DNA of 64,000 nt from Xestospongia muta (GCA_963693285.1 OY848917.1:13206192-13270191); one strand, 5' to 3'. Shown: positions 14,701 to 32,700, counted from the stretch's first letter. The notes: generated from the letters alone by a model not told the origin. A program made the numbers and translations.

Positions 14701-17700
14701 GAAACAAAATATGACCATTGTATACACTAAACGTAGAAGTTATATTACATTATATAACATTTACTCCCTATGATATTGTAAATGACACATAGAGACAAGA
14801 AGTAATCACATCACCATAAATATGGGAACAAAATTTAAAAAAGAAAAAAATAACACCATTGAATACACTAAACTTAGAAGTTTTATTACATTATATAACA
14901 CTTACTGACTATGATGTTGTAAATGACACATAAAGACGAAAAGTAATCACATTTCCATAAATATAGGAGCAAAATATAATAAAGAAAACAAAATAACACC
15001 ATTGTATACACTAAACAAGTAGAAGTTATATTACATTATATAACACTTACTCTCTATGATATTGTAAATGACACATAGAGACAAGAAGTAATCACATCAC
15101 CATAAATATGGGAATAAATATATAAGAAAGAAACAAAATATGACCATTGTATACACTAAACGTAGAAGTTATATTACATTATATAACACTTACCATCTAT
15201 GATATTGGTAATGACACATAGAGACAAGAAGTAATCACATCACCATAAACATGGAAACAAAATATAAGAACGAAAACAAAATAACAACATTGTATACACT
15301 AAAATTAGAAGTTATAGTACATTATATAACATTTACTCCCTATGATATTGTAAATGACACATAGAGACAAGAAGTAATCACATCACCATAAACATGGAAA
15401 CAAAATATAAGATCAAAAACAAAATAACACCATTGAATACACTAAACTTAGAAGTTATATTACATTATATAACACTTACTGACTATGATGTTGTAAATGA
15501 CACATAAAGACGAAAAGTAATCACATTTCCATAAATATAGGAGCAAAATATAATAAAGAAAACAAAATAACACCATTGTATACACTAAACTTGGAAATTA
15601 TATTACATTATATAACACTTTCTCTATATTATGTTGTAAATGACACATAGAGACAAGAAGTAATAACAACAACACCATAAATATGGGAGCAAAATTTAAA
15701 AATGAAAAAAAATAAGACCATTGTATAACTAAACTTAAAAGTTATATTACATTATATAACACTTACTTCCTATGATATTGTAAATGACACATAGAGACAA
15801 GAAGTAATCACATCACCATAAATATGGGAACAAAATATAAGAACGAAAACAAAATAACACCATTTATACACTAAACTTAGAAGTTATATTACATTATATA
15901 ACACTTACAGTCTATGATATTGTAAATGACACATAGAGACAAGAAGTAATCACATCACCATAAATATGGGAACAAAATATAATAAAGAAAACAAAATAAC
16001 ACCATTGTATACACTAAACAAGTAGAAGTTATATTACATTATATAACACTTACTGGCTATGATATTGTAAATGACACATAGAGACAAGAAGTAACCACGT
16101 CACCATAAATATGGGAATATATATATAAGAAAGAAACAAAATATGACCATTTATACACTAAACTTAGAAGTTATATTACATTATATAACACTTACAGACT
16201 ATGATATTGTAAATGACACATAGAGACAAGAAGTAATCACATCACCATAAACATGGAAACAAAATATAAGAACGAAAACAAAATAACACCATTGTATACA
16301 CTAAATGTAGAAGTTATATTACATTATATAACACTTACCAGCTATGATATTGGTAATGATACATAGAGACAAGAAGTAATCACATCACCATAAACATGGA
16401 AACAAAATATAAGAACGAAAACAAAATAACACCATTGTATAGACTAAAATTAGAAGTTATAGTACATTATATAACACTTACATTCTATGATATTGTAAAT
16501 GACACATAGAGACAAGAAGTAACCACGTCACCATAAACATGGGAACAAAATATAAGAACGAAAACAAAATAACACCATTTATACACTAAACTTAGAAGTT
16601 ATATTACATTATATAACACTTACAGTCTATGATATTGTAAATGACACATAGAGACAAGAAGTAATCACATCACCATAAATATGGGAACAAAATATAAGAA
16701 CGAAAACAAAATAACACCATTTATACACTAAACTTAGAAGTTATATTACATTATATAACACTTACAGTCTATGATATTGTAAATGACACATAGAGACAAG
16801 AAGTAATCACATCACCATAAATATGGGAACAAAATATAATAAAGAAAACAAAATAACACCATTGTATACACTAAACAAGTAGAAGTTATATTACATTATA
16901 TAACACTTACTGGCTATGATATTGTAAATGACACATAGAGACAAGAAGTAACCACGTCACCATAAATATGGGAATAAATATATAAGAAAGAAACAAAATA
17001 TGACCATTTATACACTAAACTTAGAAGTTATATTACATTATATAACACTTACAGTCTATGATATTGTAAATGACACATAGAGACAAGAAGTAATCACATC
17101 ACCATAAACATGGAAACAAAATATAAGAACGAAAACAAAATAACACCATTGTATACACTAAATGTAGAAGTTATATTACATTATATAACACTTACCAGCT
17201 ATGATATTGGTAATGATACATAGAGACAAGAAGTAATCACATCACCATAAACATGGAAACAAAATATAAGAACGAAAACAAAATAACACCATTGTATAGA
17301 CTAAAATTAGAAGTTATAGTACATTATATAACACTTACATCCTATGATATTGTAAATGACACATAGAGACAAGAAGTAACCACGTCACCATAAATATGGG
17401 AACAAAATATAAGAACGAAAACAAAATAACACCATTTATACACTAAACTTAGAAGTTATATTACATTATATAACACTTACAGTCTATGATATTGTAAATG
17501 ACACATAGAGACAAGAAGTAATCACATCACCATAAATATGGGAACAAAATATAATAAAGAAAACAAAATAACACCATTGTATACACTAAACAAGTAGAAG
17601 TTATATTACATTATATAACACTTACTGGCTATGATATTGTAAATGACACATAGAGACAAGAAGTAACCACGTCACCATAAATATGGGAATAAATATATAA

Positions 17701-20700
17701 GAAAGAAACAAAATATGACCATTTATACACTAAACTTAGAAGTTATATTACATTATATAACACTTACAGTCTATGATATTGTAAATGACACATAGAGACA
17801 AGAAGTAATCACATCACCATAAACATGGAAACAAAATATAAGAACGAAAACAAAATAACACCATTGTATACACTAAATGTAGAAGTTATATTACATTATA
17901 TAACACTTACCAGCTATGATATTGGTAATGATACATAGAGACAAGAAGTAATCACATCACCATAAACATGGAAACAAAATATAAGAACGAAAACAAAATA
18001 ACACCATTGTATAGACTAAAATTAGAAGTTATAGTACATTATATAACACTTACATCCTATGATATTGTAAATGACACATAGAGACAAGAAGTAACCACGT
18101 CACCATAAATATGGGAACAAAATATAAGAACGAAAACNNNNNNNNNNNNNNNNNNNNNNNNNNNNNNNNNNNNNNNNNNNNNNNNNNNNNNNNNNNNNNN
18201 NNNNNNNNNNNNNNNNNNNNNNNNNNNNNNNNNNNNNNNNNNNNNNNNNNNNNNNNNNNNNNNNNNNNNNNNNNNNNNNNNNNNNNNNNNNNNNNNNNNN
18301 NNNNNNNNNNNNNNNNNNNNNNNNNNNNNNNNNNNNNAAGAAACTGTCAATTGACCATGTGACTGTCACTGCCACACACATTGTAGTTAATTGGTATCAT
18401 TTGTATAAAGTAAAGCTTTGATTATAAGTCTTTAGACAATTCTGATTAACGTAGGCTTCTCAATAATTAGAAGTAATAGTACTCATAACATTTGCTACAA
18501 TTGATGACGCATAGAGACAACAAGTAATCACATAACCATAAATATAAGAACAAAATATAAGAAAGAAAACAAAAAAACATCATTGTATACACTAAACTTA
18601 GAAGTTATATTACATTTTATAACACTTATCACCTATAATATTGTCAATGACACATAGAGACAAGAAGTAATCACATCATCATAAATATGGGAACAAAATA
18701 TAAGAACGAAAACAAAACAACATCATTTATACACTAAACTTAGAAGTTATATTACATTATATAACACTTACTTGCTATGGTGTTGTAAATGACACATAGA
18801 GACAAGAAGTAATCACATCATCATAAATATGGGAACAAAATATAAGAAAGAAAACAAAATAACACCATTTATACACTAAACTTAGAAGTTATATTAAATT
18901 ATATAACACTTACCATCTATGATATTGTAAATGACAAATGGAGACAAGAAGTAATCACATCACCATAAACATGGAACAAAATATAAGAACGAAAACAAAA
19001 CAACATCATTTATACACTAAACTTAGAAGTTATATTACATTATATGACACTTACTTGCTATGATGTTGTAAATGACACATAGAGACAAGAAGTAATCACA
19101 TCATCATAAATATGGGAACAAAATATAAGAACGAAAACAAAATAACACCATTTATACATTAAACTTAGAAGTTATATTAAATTATATAACACTTACTCTC
19201 TATGATATTGGTAATGACACATAAAGACGACAAGTAATCACATTTCCATAAATATGTGAACAAAATATAAGAAAGAAAACAAAATAACACCATTGTATAC
19301 ACTAAATGTAGAACTTATAGTACATTATATAACACTTACTTCCTATGATATTGTAAATGACGCATAGAGACAAGAAGTAATCACATCACCATAAATATGG
19401 GAACAAAATATAAGAACGAAAACAAAACAACATCATTTATACACTAAACTTAGAAGTTATATTACATTATATAACACTTACTTGCTATGATGTTGTAAAT
19501 GACACATAGAGACAAGAAGTAATCACATCACCATAAATATGGGAACAAAATATAAGAACGAAAACAAAACAACATCATTTATACACTAAACTTAGAAGTT
19601 ATATTACATTATATAACACTTACTTGCTATGATGTTGTAAATGACACATAGAGACAAGAAGTAATCACATCATCATAAATATGGGAACAAAATATAAGAA
19701 CAAAAACAAAATAACACCATTTATACATTAAACTTAGAAGTTATATTAAATTATATAACACTTACTCTCTATGATATTGGTAATGACACATAGAGACAAG
19801 AAGTAATCACATCACCATAAATATGGGAACAAAATATAAGAACGAAAACAAAACAACATCATTTATACACTAAACTTAGAAGTTATATTACATTATATAA
19901 CACTTACTTGCTATGATGTTGTAAATGACACATAGAGACAAGAAGTAATCACATCATCATAAATATGGGAACAAAATATAAGAACGAAAACAAAATAACA
20001 CCATTTATACATTAAACTTAGAAGTTATATTAAATTATATAACACTTACTCTCTATGATATTGGTAATGACACATAAAGACGACAAGAAGTAATCACATC
20101 ACCATAAATATGGAAACAAAATATAAGAACAAAAACAAAATAACACCATTGTATACACTAAACTTAGAAGTTATATTACATTATATAACACTTACAGTCT
20201 ATGATATTGTAAATGACACATAGAGACAAGAAGTAATCACATCACCATAAACATGGGAACAAATATAAGAACGAAAACAAAATAACACCATTTATACACT
20301 AAACTTAGAAGTTATATAACATTATATAACACTTACTTCCTATGATATTGTAAATGACACATAGAGACAAGAAGTAATCACATCACCATAAATATGGGAA
20401 CAAAATATAAGAACGAAAACAAAATAAGACCATTTATACACTAAACTTAGAAGTTATAGTACATTATATAACACTTACCAGCTATGATATTGTAAATGAC
20501 ATATAGAGACAAGAAGTAATCACATCACCATAAATATGGAAACAAAATATAAGAACAAAAACAAAATAACACCATTGTATACACTAAACTTAGAAGTTAT
20601 ATTACATTATATAACACTTACAGTCTATGATATTGTAAATGACACATAGAGACAAGAAGTAATCACATCACCATGAACATGGAAACAAAATATAAGAACG

Positions 20701-23700
20701 AAAACAAAATAACACCATTTATACACTAAACTTAGAAGTTATAGTACATTATATAACACTTACCAGCTATGATATTGTAAATGACACATAGAGACAAGAA
20801 GTAATCACATCACCATAAATATGGGAACAAAATATAAGAACGAAAACAAAATAAGACCATTTATACACTAAACTTAGAAGTTATATTACATTATATAACA
20901 CTTATAGTCTATGATATTGTAAATGACAAATAGAGACAAGAAGTAATCACATCACCATAAATATGTAAACAAAATATAAGAACAAAAACAAAATAACACC
21001 ATTGTATACACTAAACTTAGAAGTTATATTACATTATATAACACTTACTTCCTATGATATTGTAAATGACACATAGAGACAAGAAGTAATCACATCACCA
21101 TAAACATGGGAACAAATATAAGAACGAAAACAAAATAACACCATTTATACACTAAACTTAGAAGTTATATAACATTATATAACACTTACTTCCTATGATA
21201 TTGTAAATGACACATAGAGACAAGAAGTAATCACATCACCATAAACATGAAAGCAAAATATAAGAACGAAAACAAAATAACACCATTTATACACTAAACT
21301 TAGAAGTTATAGTACATTATATAACACTTACCAGCTATGATATTGTAAATGACACATAGAGACAAGAAGTAATCACATCACCATAAATATGGGAACAAAA
21401 TATAAGAACGAAAACAAAATAAGACCATTTATACACTAAACTTAGAAGTTATATTACATTATATAACACTTATAGTCTATGATATTGTAAATGACAAATA
21501 GAGACAAGAAGTAATCACATCACCATAAATATGTAAACAAAATATAAGAACAAAAACAAAATAACACCATTGTATACACTAAACTTAGAAGTTATATTAC
21601 ATTATATAACACTTACAATCTATAATGTTGTAAATGACACATAAAGACGACAAGTAATCAGATCATCATAAATATGGGAACAAAATTAAAAAAGATAACA
21701 AAATAACACCATTGTATGCACTAAATTTAGAAGTTATAGTACATTATATAACACTTACTTCCTATGATATTGTAAATAACACATAGAGACGAGAAGTAAT
21801 CACATCATCATAAATATGGGAACAAAATTAAAAAAGAAAACAAAATAACACCATTTATACACTAAACTTAGAAGTTATATTACATTATATAACACTTACA
21901 GTCTATAATATTGTAAATGGCACATAAAGACGACAAGTAATCACATTTCCATAAGTATGTGAACAAAATATAAGAAAGAAAACAAAATAACACCATTGTA
22001 TACACTAAACTTAGAAGTTATATTACATTATATAACACTTACATGCTATGATGTTGTAAATGACACATAAAGACGAAAAGTAATCACATTTCCATAAACA
22101 TGGAAACAAAATATAAGAACGAAAACAAAATAAGACCATTTATACACTAAACTTAGAAGTTATATTACATTATATAACACTTACATGCTATGATATTGTA
22201 AATGACACATAGAGACGACAAGTAATCACATCATTATAAATATGGGAGCAAAATATAAGAAAGAAAACAAAATAACACCATTTATACACTAAACTTAGAA
22301 GTTATATTACATTATATAACACTTACTTGCTATGATATTGTAAATGACACATAGAGACAAGAAGTAATCACATCACCATAAATATGGGAACAAAATATAA
22401 GAACGAAAACAAAATAACAGCATTGTATACACTAAACTTAGAAGTTATATTACATTATATAACACTTACATGCTATGATGTTGTAAATGACACATAAAGA
22501 CGAAAAGTAATCACATTTCCATAAATATAGGAGCAAAATATAATAAAGAAAACAAAATAACACCATTTATACACTAAACTTAGAAGTTATATTACATTAT
22601 ATAACACTTACCATCTATGATATTGGTAATGACACATAGAGACAAGAAGTAATCACATCATCATAAACATGGAAACAAAATATAAGAATGAAAACAAAAT
22701 AACACCATTTATACACTAAACTTAGAAGTTATAGTACATTATATAACGCTTACTTGCTATGATGTTGTAAATGACACATAGAGACAAGAAGTAATCACAT
22801 CACCATAAATATGGGAACAAAATATAAGAACGAAAACAAAATAACAGCATTGTATACACTAAACTTAGAAGTTATATTACATTATATAACACTTTCTCTA
22901 TATTATGTTGTAAATGACACATAAAGACGAAAAGTAATCACATTTCCATAAATATAGGAGCAAAATATAATAAAGAAAACGAAATAACACCATTTATACA
23001 CTAAACTTAGAAGTTATATTACATTATATAACACTTACTTCCTATGATATTGGTAATGACACACAGAGACAAGAAGTAATCACATCACCATAAACATGGA
23101 AACAAAATATAAGAACGAAAACAAAATAACACCATTTATACACTAAACTTAGAAGTTATATTACATTATATAACGCTTACTTGCTATGATGTTGTAAATG
23201 ACACATAGAGACAAGAAGTAATCACATCACCATAAATATGGGAACAAAATATAAGAACGAAAACAAAATAACAGCATTGTATACACTAAACTTAGAAGTT
23301 ATATTACATTATATAACACTTACATGCTATGATGTTGTAAATGACACATAGAGACAAGAAGTAATCACATCACCATAAATATGGGAACAAAATATAAGAA
23401 CGAAAACAAAATAACAGCATTGTATACACTAAACTTAGAAGTTATATTACATTATATAACACTTACATGCTATGATGTTGTAAATGACACATAAAGACGA
23501 AAAGTAATCACATTTCCATAAATATAGGAGCAAAATATAATAAAGAAAACAAAATAACAGCATTGTGTACACTAAACTTGGAAGTTATATTACATTATAT
23601 AACACTTTCTCTATATTATGTTGTAAATGACACATAGAGACAAGAAGTAATCACATCATCATAAATATGGGAACAAAATTAAAAAAGAAAACAAAATAAC

Positions 23701-26700
23701 AGCATTGTATACACTAAACTTGGAAGTTATATTACATTATATAACACTTACAATCTATAATGTTGTAAATGACACATAAAGACGACAAGTAATCAGATCA
23801 TCATAAATATGGGAACAAAATTAAAAAAGATAACAAAATAACACCATTGTATACACTAAATTTAGAAGTTATATTACATTATATAACACTTACGATCTAT
23901 GATATTGTAAATGACACATAGAGACGAGAAGTAATCAGATCATCATAAATATCGGAATAAAATATAAATAAGAAAACAAAATAACACCATTGTATGCACT
24001 AAATTTAGAAGTTATATTACATTATATAACACTTACTTGCTATGATGTTGTAAATGACACATAGAGACAAGAAGTAATCACATCATCATAAATATGGGAA
24101 CAAAATATAAGAACAAAAACAAAATAACACCATTTATACACTAAACTTGGAAGTTATATTACATTATATAACACTTACAATCTATAATGTTGTAAATGAC
24201 ACATAAAGACGACAAGTAATCAGATCATCATAAATATGGGAACAAAATTAAAAAAGAAAACAAAATAAGACCATTGTATACACTAAATTTAGAAGTTATA
24301 TTACATTATATAACACTTACGATCTATGATATTGTAAATGACACATAGAGACGAGAAGTAATCAGATCATCATTAATATCGGAATAAAATATAAATAAGA
24401 AAACAAAATAACACCATTGTATGCACTAAATTTAGAAGTTATAGTACATTATATAACACTTACTTCCTATGATATTGTAAATGACACATAGAGACGAGAA
24501 GTAATCACATCATCATAAATATGGGAACAAAATTAAAAAAGAAAACAAAATAACACCATTTATACACTAAACTTAGAAGTTATATTACATTATATAACAC
24601 TTACAGACTATAATATTGTAAATGACACATAGAGATGAGAAGTAATCACATCACCATTAATATGGGAACAAAATATAAGAAAGAAAACAAAATAATTCCA
24701 TTGTATACACTAAATGTAGAAGTTATATTACACTATATAACACTTACCCACTATGATATTGTAAATGGCACATAAAGACGAGAAGTAATCACATCATCAT
24801 AAATATGGGAACAAAATTAAAAAAGAAAACAAAATAACACCATTTATACACTAAACTTAGAAGTTATATTACATTATATAACACTTACAGTCTATAATAT
24901 TGTAAATGGCACATAAAGACGACAAGTAATCACATTTCCATAAGTATGTGAACAAAATATAAGAAAGAAAACAAAATAACACCATTGTATACACTAAACT
25001 TAGAAGTTATAGTACATTATATAACACTTACTTCCTATGATATTGTAAATGACACATAGAGACGAGAAGTAATCACATCATCATAAATATGGGAACAAAA
25101 TTAAAAAAGAAAACAAAATAACACCATTTATACACTAAACTTAGAAGTTATATTACATTATATAACACTTACAGTCTATAATATTGTAAATGGCACATAA
25201 AGACGACAAGTAATCACATTTCCATAAGTATGTGAACAAAATATAAGAAAGAAAACAAAATAACACCATTGTATACACTAAACTTAGAAGTTATATTACA
25301 TTATATAACACTTACAGACTATAATATTGTAAATGACACATAGAGATGAGAAGTAATCACATCACCATTAATATGGGAGCAAAATATAAGAAAGAAAACA
25401 AAATAACACCATTGTATACACTAAACTTAGAAGTTATATTATATTATATAACACTTACATGCTATGATGTTGTAAATGACACATAAAGACGACAAGTAAT
25501 CAGATCATCATAAATATGGGAACAAAATTAAAAAAGATAACAAAATAACACCATTGTATACACTAAATTTAGAAGTTATATTATATTATATAACACTTAT
25601 AGACTATAATATTGTAAATGACACATAGAGACAAGAAGTAATTACATCACCATAAATATGGGAACAAAATATAAGAACGAAAACAAAATAACAGCATTGT
25701 ATACACTAAACTTAGAAGTTATATTACATTATATAACACTTACATGCTATGATGTTGTAAATGACACATAAAGACGAAAAGTAATCACATTTCCATAAAT
25801 ATAGGAGCAAAATATAATAAAGAAAACAAAATAACACCATTGTGTACACTAAACTTATATTACATTATATAACACTTTCTCTATATTATGTTGTAAATGA
25901 CACATAGAGACAAGAAGTAATCACATCACCATAAACATGGAAACAAAATATAAGAAGGAAAACAAAATAACACCATTTATACACTAAACTTAGAAGTTAT
26001 AGTACATTATATAACGCTTACTTGCTATGATGTTGTAAATGACACATAGAGATGAGAAGTAATCACATCACCATTAATGTGGGAGCAAAATATAAGAAAG
26101 AAAACAAAATAATTCCATTGTATACACTAAACTTAGAAGTTATATTACACTATATAACACTTACCCACTATGATATTGTAAATGGCACATAAAAACGAGA
26201 AGTAATCAGATCATCATAAATATCGGAATAAAATATAAATAAGAAAACAAAATAACACCATTGTATGCACTAAATTTAGAAGTTATAGTACATTATGTAA
26301 CACTTACAGACTATGATATTGTAAATGACACATAGAGACAAGAAGTAATCACATCATCATAAATATGGGAACAAAATTAAAAAAGAAAACAAAATAACAC
26401 CATTTATACACTAAACTTAGAAGTTATGTTACATTGTATAACACTTACTTCCTACCGTATTGTAAATGACACATAGAGACGACAAGTAATCACATCATCA
26501 TAAATATGGGAGCAAAATATAAGAAAGAAAACAAAATAACACCATTGTATACATTAAACGTAAAGGTTATATTACATTATATAATACTTACTAGCTATGA
26601 TATTGTAAATGGCACATAAAGACGACAAGTAATCACATTTCCATAAGTATGTGAACAAAATATAAGAAAGAAAACAAAATAACACCATTGTATACACTAA

Positions 26701-29700
26701 ACTTAGAAGTTATATTACATTATATAACACTTATAGTCTATGATATTGTAAATGACAAATAGAGACAAGAAGTAATCACATCACCATAAATATGTAAACA
26801 AAATATAAGAACAAAAACAAAATAACACCATTGTATACACTAAACTTAGAAGTTATATTACATTATATAACACTTACAGTCTATGATATTGTAAATGACA
26901 CATAGAGACAAGAAGTAATCACATCACCATAAACATGGGAACAAAATATAAGAACGAAAACAAAATAACACCATTTATACACTAAACTTAGAAGTTATAT
27001 TACATTATATAACACTTACAGTCTATAATATTGTAAATGGCACATAAAGACGACAAGTAATCACATTTCCATAAGTATGTGAACAAAATATAAGAAAGAA
27101 AACAAAATAACACCATTGTATACACTAAACTTAGAAGTTATATTACATTATATAACACTTACATGCTATGATGTTGTAAATGACACATAAAGACGAAAAG
27201 TAATCACATTTCCATAAACATGGAAACAAAATATAAGAACGAAAACAAAATAAGACCATTTATACACTAAACTTAGAAGTTATATTACATTATATAACAC
27301 TTACATGCTATGATATTGTAAATGACACATAGAGACCACAAGTAATCACATCACCATAAACATGGAAACAAAATATATAAGAATGAAAACAAAATAACAC
27401 CATTTATACACTAAACTTAGAAGTTATATTACATTATATAACACTTACCCTCTATGATATTGTAAATGACAAATAGAGACGACAAGTAATCACATCATTA
27501 TAAATATGGGAGCAAAATATAAGAAAGAAAACAAAATAACACCATTTATACACTAAACTTAGAAGTTATATTACATTATATAACACTTACTTGCTATGAT
27601 ATTGTAAATGACACATAGAGACAAGAAGTAATCACATCACCATAAATATGGGAGCAAAATATAAGAAAGAAAACAAAATAACACCATTTATACACTAAAC
27701 TTAGAAGTTATATTACATTATATAACACTTACTTGCTATGATATTGTAAATGACACATAGAGACAAGAAGTAATTACATCACCATAAATATGGGAACAAA
27801 ATATAAGAACGAAAACCAAATAACAGCATTGTATACACTAAACTTAGAAGTTATATTACATTATATAACACTTACATGCTATGATGTTGTAAATGACACA
27901 TAAAGACGAAAAGTAATCACATTTCCATAAATATAGGAGCAAAATATAATAAAGAAAACAAAATAACACCATTTATACACTAAACTTAGAAGTTATATTA
28001 CATTATATAACACTTACCATCTATGATATTGGTAATGACACATAGAGACAAGAAGTAATCACATCATCATAAACATGGAAACAAAATATAAGAATGAAAA
28101 CAAAATAACACCATTTATACACTAAACTTAGAAGTTATAGTACATTATATAACGCTTACTTGCTATGATGTTGTAAATGACACATAGAGACAAGAAGTAA
28201 TCACATCACCATAAATATGGGAACAAAATATAAGAACGAAAACAAAATAACAGCATTGTATACACTAAACTTAGAAGTTATATTACATTATATAACACTT
28301 TCTCTATATTATGTTGTAAATGACACATAAAGACGAAAAGTAATCACATTTCCATAAATATAGGAGCAAAATATAATAAAGAAAACGAAATAACACCAAT
28401 TATACACTAAACTTAGAAGTTATATTACATTATATAACACTTACCATCTATGATATTGGTAATGACACATAGAGACAAGAAGTAATCACATCATCATAAA
28501 CATGGAAACAAAATATAAGAATGAAAACAAAATAACACCATTTATACACTAAACTTAGAAGTTATAGTACATTATATAACGCTTACTTGCTATGATGTTG
28601 TAAATGACACATAGAGACAAGAAGTAATCACATCACCATAAATATGGGAACAAAATATAAGAACGAAAACAAAATAACAGCATTGTATACACTAAACTTA
28701 GAAGTTATATTACATTATATAACACTTTCTCTATATTATGTTGTAAATGACACATAAAGACGAAAAGTAATCACATTTCCATAAATATAGGAGCAAAATA
28801 TAATAAAGAAAACAAAATAACACCAATTATACACTAAACTTAGAAGTTATATTACATTATATAACACTTACCAGCTATGATATTGGTAATGACACATAGA
28901 GACAAGAAGTAATCACATCATCATAAACATGGAAACAAAATATAAGAACGAAAACAAAATAACACCATTTATACACTAAACTTAGAAGTTATATTACATT
29001 ATATAACGCTTACTTGCTATGATGTTGTAAATGACACATAGAGACAAGAAGTAATCACATCACCATAAATATGGGAACAAAATATAAGAACGAAAACAAA
29101 ATAACAGCATTGTATACACTAAACTTAGAAGTTATATTACATTATATAACACTTACATGCTATGATGTTGTAAATGACACATAGAGACAAGAAGTAATCA
29201 CATCACCATAAATATGGAAACAAAATATAAGAACGAAAACAAAATAACAGCATTATATACACTAAACTTAGAAGTTATATTACATTATATAACACTTACA
29301 TGCTATGATGTTGTAAATGACACATAAAGACGAAAAGTAATCACATTTCCATAAATATAGGAGCAAAATATAATAAAGAAAACAAAATAACAGCATTGTA
29401 TACACTAAATTTAGAAGTTATATTACATTATATAACACTTACGATCTATGATATTGTAAATGACACATAGAGACGAGAAGTAATCAGATCATCATAAATA
29501 TCGGAATAAAATATAAATAAGAAAACAAAATAACACCATTGTATGCACTAAATTTAGAAGTTATATTACATTATATAACACTTACTTGCTATGATGTTGT
29601 AAATGACACATAGAGACAAGAAGTAATCACATCATCATAAATATGTGAACAAAATATAAGAAAGAAAACAAAATAACACCATTGTATACACTAAACTTAG

Positions 29701-32700
29701 AAGTTATAGTACATTATATAACACTTACTTCCTATGATATTGTAAATGACACATAGAGACGAGAAGTAATCACATCATCATAAATATGGGAACAAAATTA
29801 AAAAAGAAAACAAAATAACACCATTTATACACTAAACTTAGAAGTTATATTACATTATATAACACTTACAGTCTATAATATTGTAAATGGCACATAAAGA
29901 CGACAAGTAATCACATTTCCATAAGTATGTGAACAAAATATAAGAACGAAAACAAAATAACAGCATTGTATACACTAAACTTAGAAGTTATATTACATTA
30001 TATAACACTTACATGCTATGATGTTGTAAATGACACATAAAGACGAAAAGTAATCACATTTCCATAAATATAGGAGCAAAATATAATAAAGAAAACAAAA
30101 TAACACCATTGTGTACACTAAACTTATATTACATTATATAACACTTTCTCTATATTATGTTGTAAATGACACATAGAGACAAGAAGTAATCACATCACCA
30201 TAAACATGGAAACAAAATATAAGAATGAAAACAAAATAACACCATTTATACACTAAACTTAGAAGTTATAGTACATTATATAACGCTTACTTGCTATGAT
30301 GTTGTAAATGACACATAGAGATGAGAAGTAATCACATCATCATAAATATGTGAACAAAATATAAGAAAGAAAACAAAATAACATCATTGTATACAGTAAA
30401 TGTAGAAGTTATAGTACATTATATAACACTTACTTCCTATGATATTGTAAATGGCACATAAAGACGACAAGTAATCACATTTCCATAAGTATGTGAACAA
30501 AATATAAGAAAGAAAACAAAATAACACCATTGTATACACTAAACTTAGAAGTTATATTACATTATATAACACTTACAGACTATAATATTGTAAATGACAC
30601 ATAGAGATGAGAAGTAATCACATCACCATTAATGTGGGAGCAAAATATAAGAAAGAAAACAAAATAATTCCATTGTATACACTAAATGTAGAAGTTATAT
30701 TACACTATATAACACTTACCCACTATGATATTGTAAATGGCACATAAAAACGAGAAGTAATCAGATCATCATAAATATCGGAATAAAATATAAATAAGAA
30801 AACAAAATAACACCATTGTATGCACTAAACTTAGAAGTTATGTTACATTGTATAACACTTACTTCCTACCGTATTGTAAATGACACATAGAGACGACAAG
30901 TAATCACATCACCATAAATATGGGAGCAAAATATAAGAAAGAAAACAAAATAACACCATTGTATACATTAAACGTAAAGGTTATATTACATTATATAATA
31001 CTTACTAGCTATGATATTGTAAATGGCACATAAAGACGACAAGTAATCACATTTCCATAAGTATGTGAACAAAATATAAGAAAGAAAACAAAATAACACC
31101 ATTGTATACACTAAACTTAGAAGTTATATTACATTATATAACACTTACTTGCTATGATGTTGTAAATGACACATAGAGACAAGAAGTAATCACATCACCA
31201 TTAATATGGGAGCAAAATATAAGAATGAAAACAAAATAACATAATTGAATACACTGAACTTAGAAGTTATATTACATTATATAACACTTACTTTCTATGA
31301 TATTGTAAATGACACATAGAGATGAGAAGTAATCAGATCATCATAAATATGGGAACAAAATTAAAAAACATAACAAAATAACACCATTGTATACACTAAA
31401 TTTAGAAGTTATATTACATTATATAACACTTATTCTCTATGATATTGTAAATGACACATAGAGACGAGAAGTAATCAGATCATCATAAATATGGGAATAA
31501 AATATAAATAAGAAAACAAAATAACACCATTGTATGCACTAAATTTAGAAGTTATAGTACATTATGTAACACTTACAGACTATGATATTGTAAATGACAC
31601 ATAGAGACAAGAAGTAATCACATCATCATAAATATGGGAACAAAATTAAAAAAGAAAACAAAATAACACCATTTATACACTAAACTTAGAAGTTATATTA
31701 CATTATATAACACTTACCAGCTATAATATTGTAAATGACACATAAAGACGACAAGTAATCACATTTCCATAAATATGTGAACAAAATATAAGAAAGAAAA
31801 CAAAATAATAACATTGTATACACTAAATGTAGAAGTTATATTACATTATATAACATTTACAGACTATGATATTGTAAATGACACATAGAGACGAGAAGTA
31901 ATCACATCATCATAAATATGGGAACAAAATTAAAAAAGAAAACAAAATAACACCATTTATACACTAAACTTAGAAGTTATGTTACATTGTATAACACTTA
32001 CTTCCTACCGTATTGTAAATGACACATAGAGACGACAAGTAATCACATCACCATAAATATGGGAGCAAAATATAAGAAAGAAAACAAAATAACACCATTG
32101 TATACATTAAACGTAAAGGTTATATTACATTATATAATACTTACTAGCTATGATATTGTAAATGGCACATAAAGACGACAAGTAATCACATTTCCATAAG
32201 TATGTGAACAAAATATAAGAAAGAAAACAAAATAACACCATTGTATACACTAAACCTAGAAGTTATATTACATTATATAACACTTACAAACTATAATATT
32301 GTAAATGACACATAGAGATGAGAAGTTATCACATCACCATTAATATGGGAGCAAAATATAAGAATGAAAACAAAATAACATAATTGAATACACTGAACTT
32401 AGAAGTTATATTACATTATATAACACTTACTTTCTATGATATTGTAAATGACACATAGAGATGAGAAGTAATCAGATCATCATAAATATGGGAACAAAAT
32501 TAAAAAAGATAACAAAATAACACCATTGTATACACTAAATTTAGAAGTTATATTACATTATATAACACTTATTCTCTATGATATTGTAAATGACACATAG
32601 AGACGAGAAGTAATCAGATCATCATAAATATGGGAATAAAATATAAATAAGAAAACAAAATAACACCATTGTATGCACTAAATTTAGAAGTTATAGTACA

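Noticed and set aside
18057..18381. Open frames through the N gap
   Set aside because: They are produced only by unknown bases.
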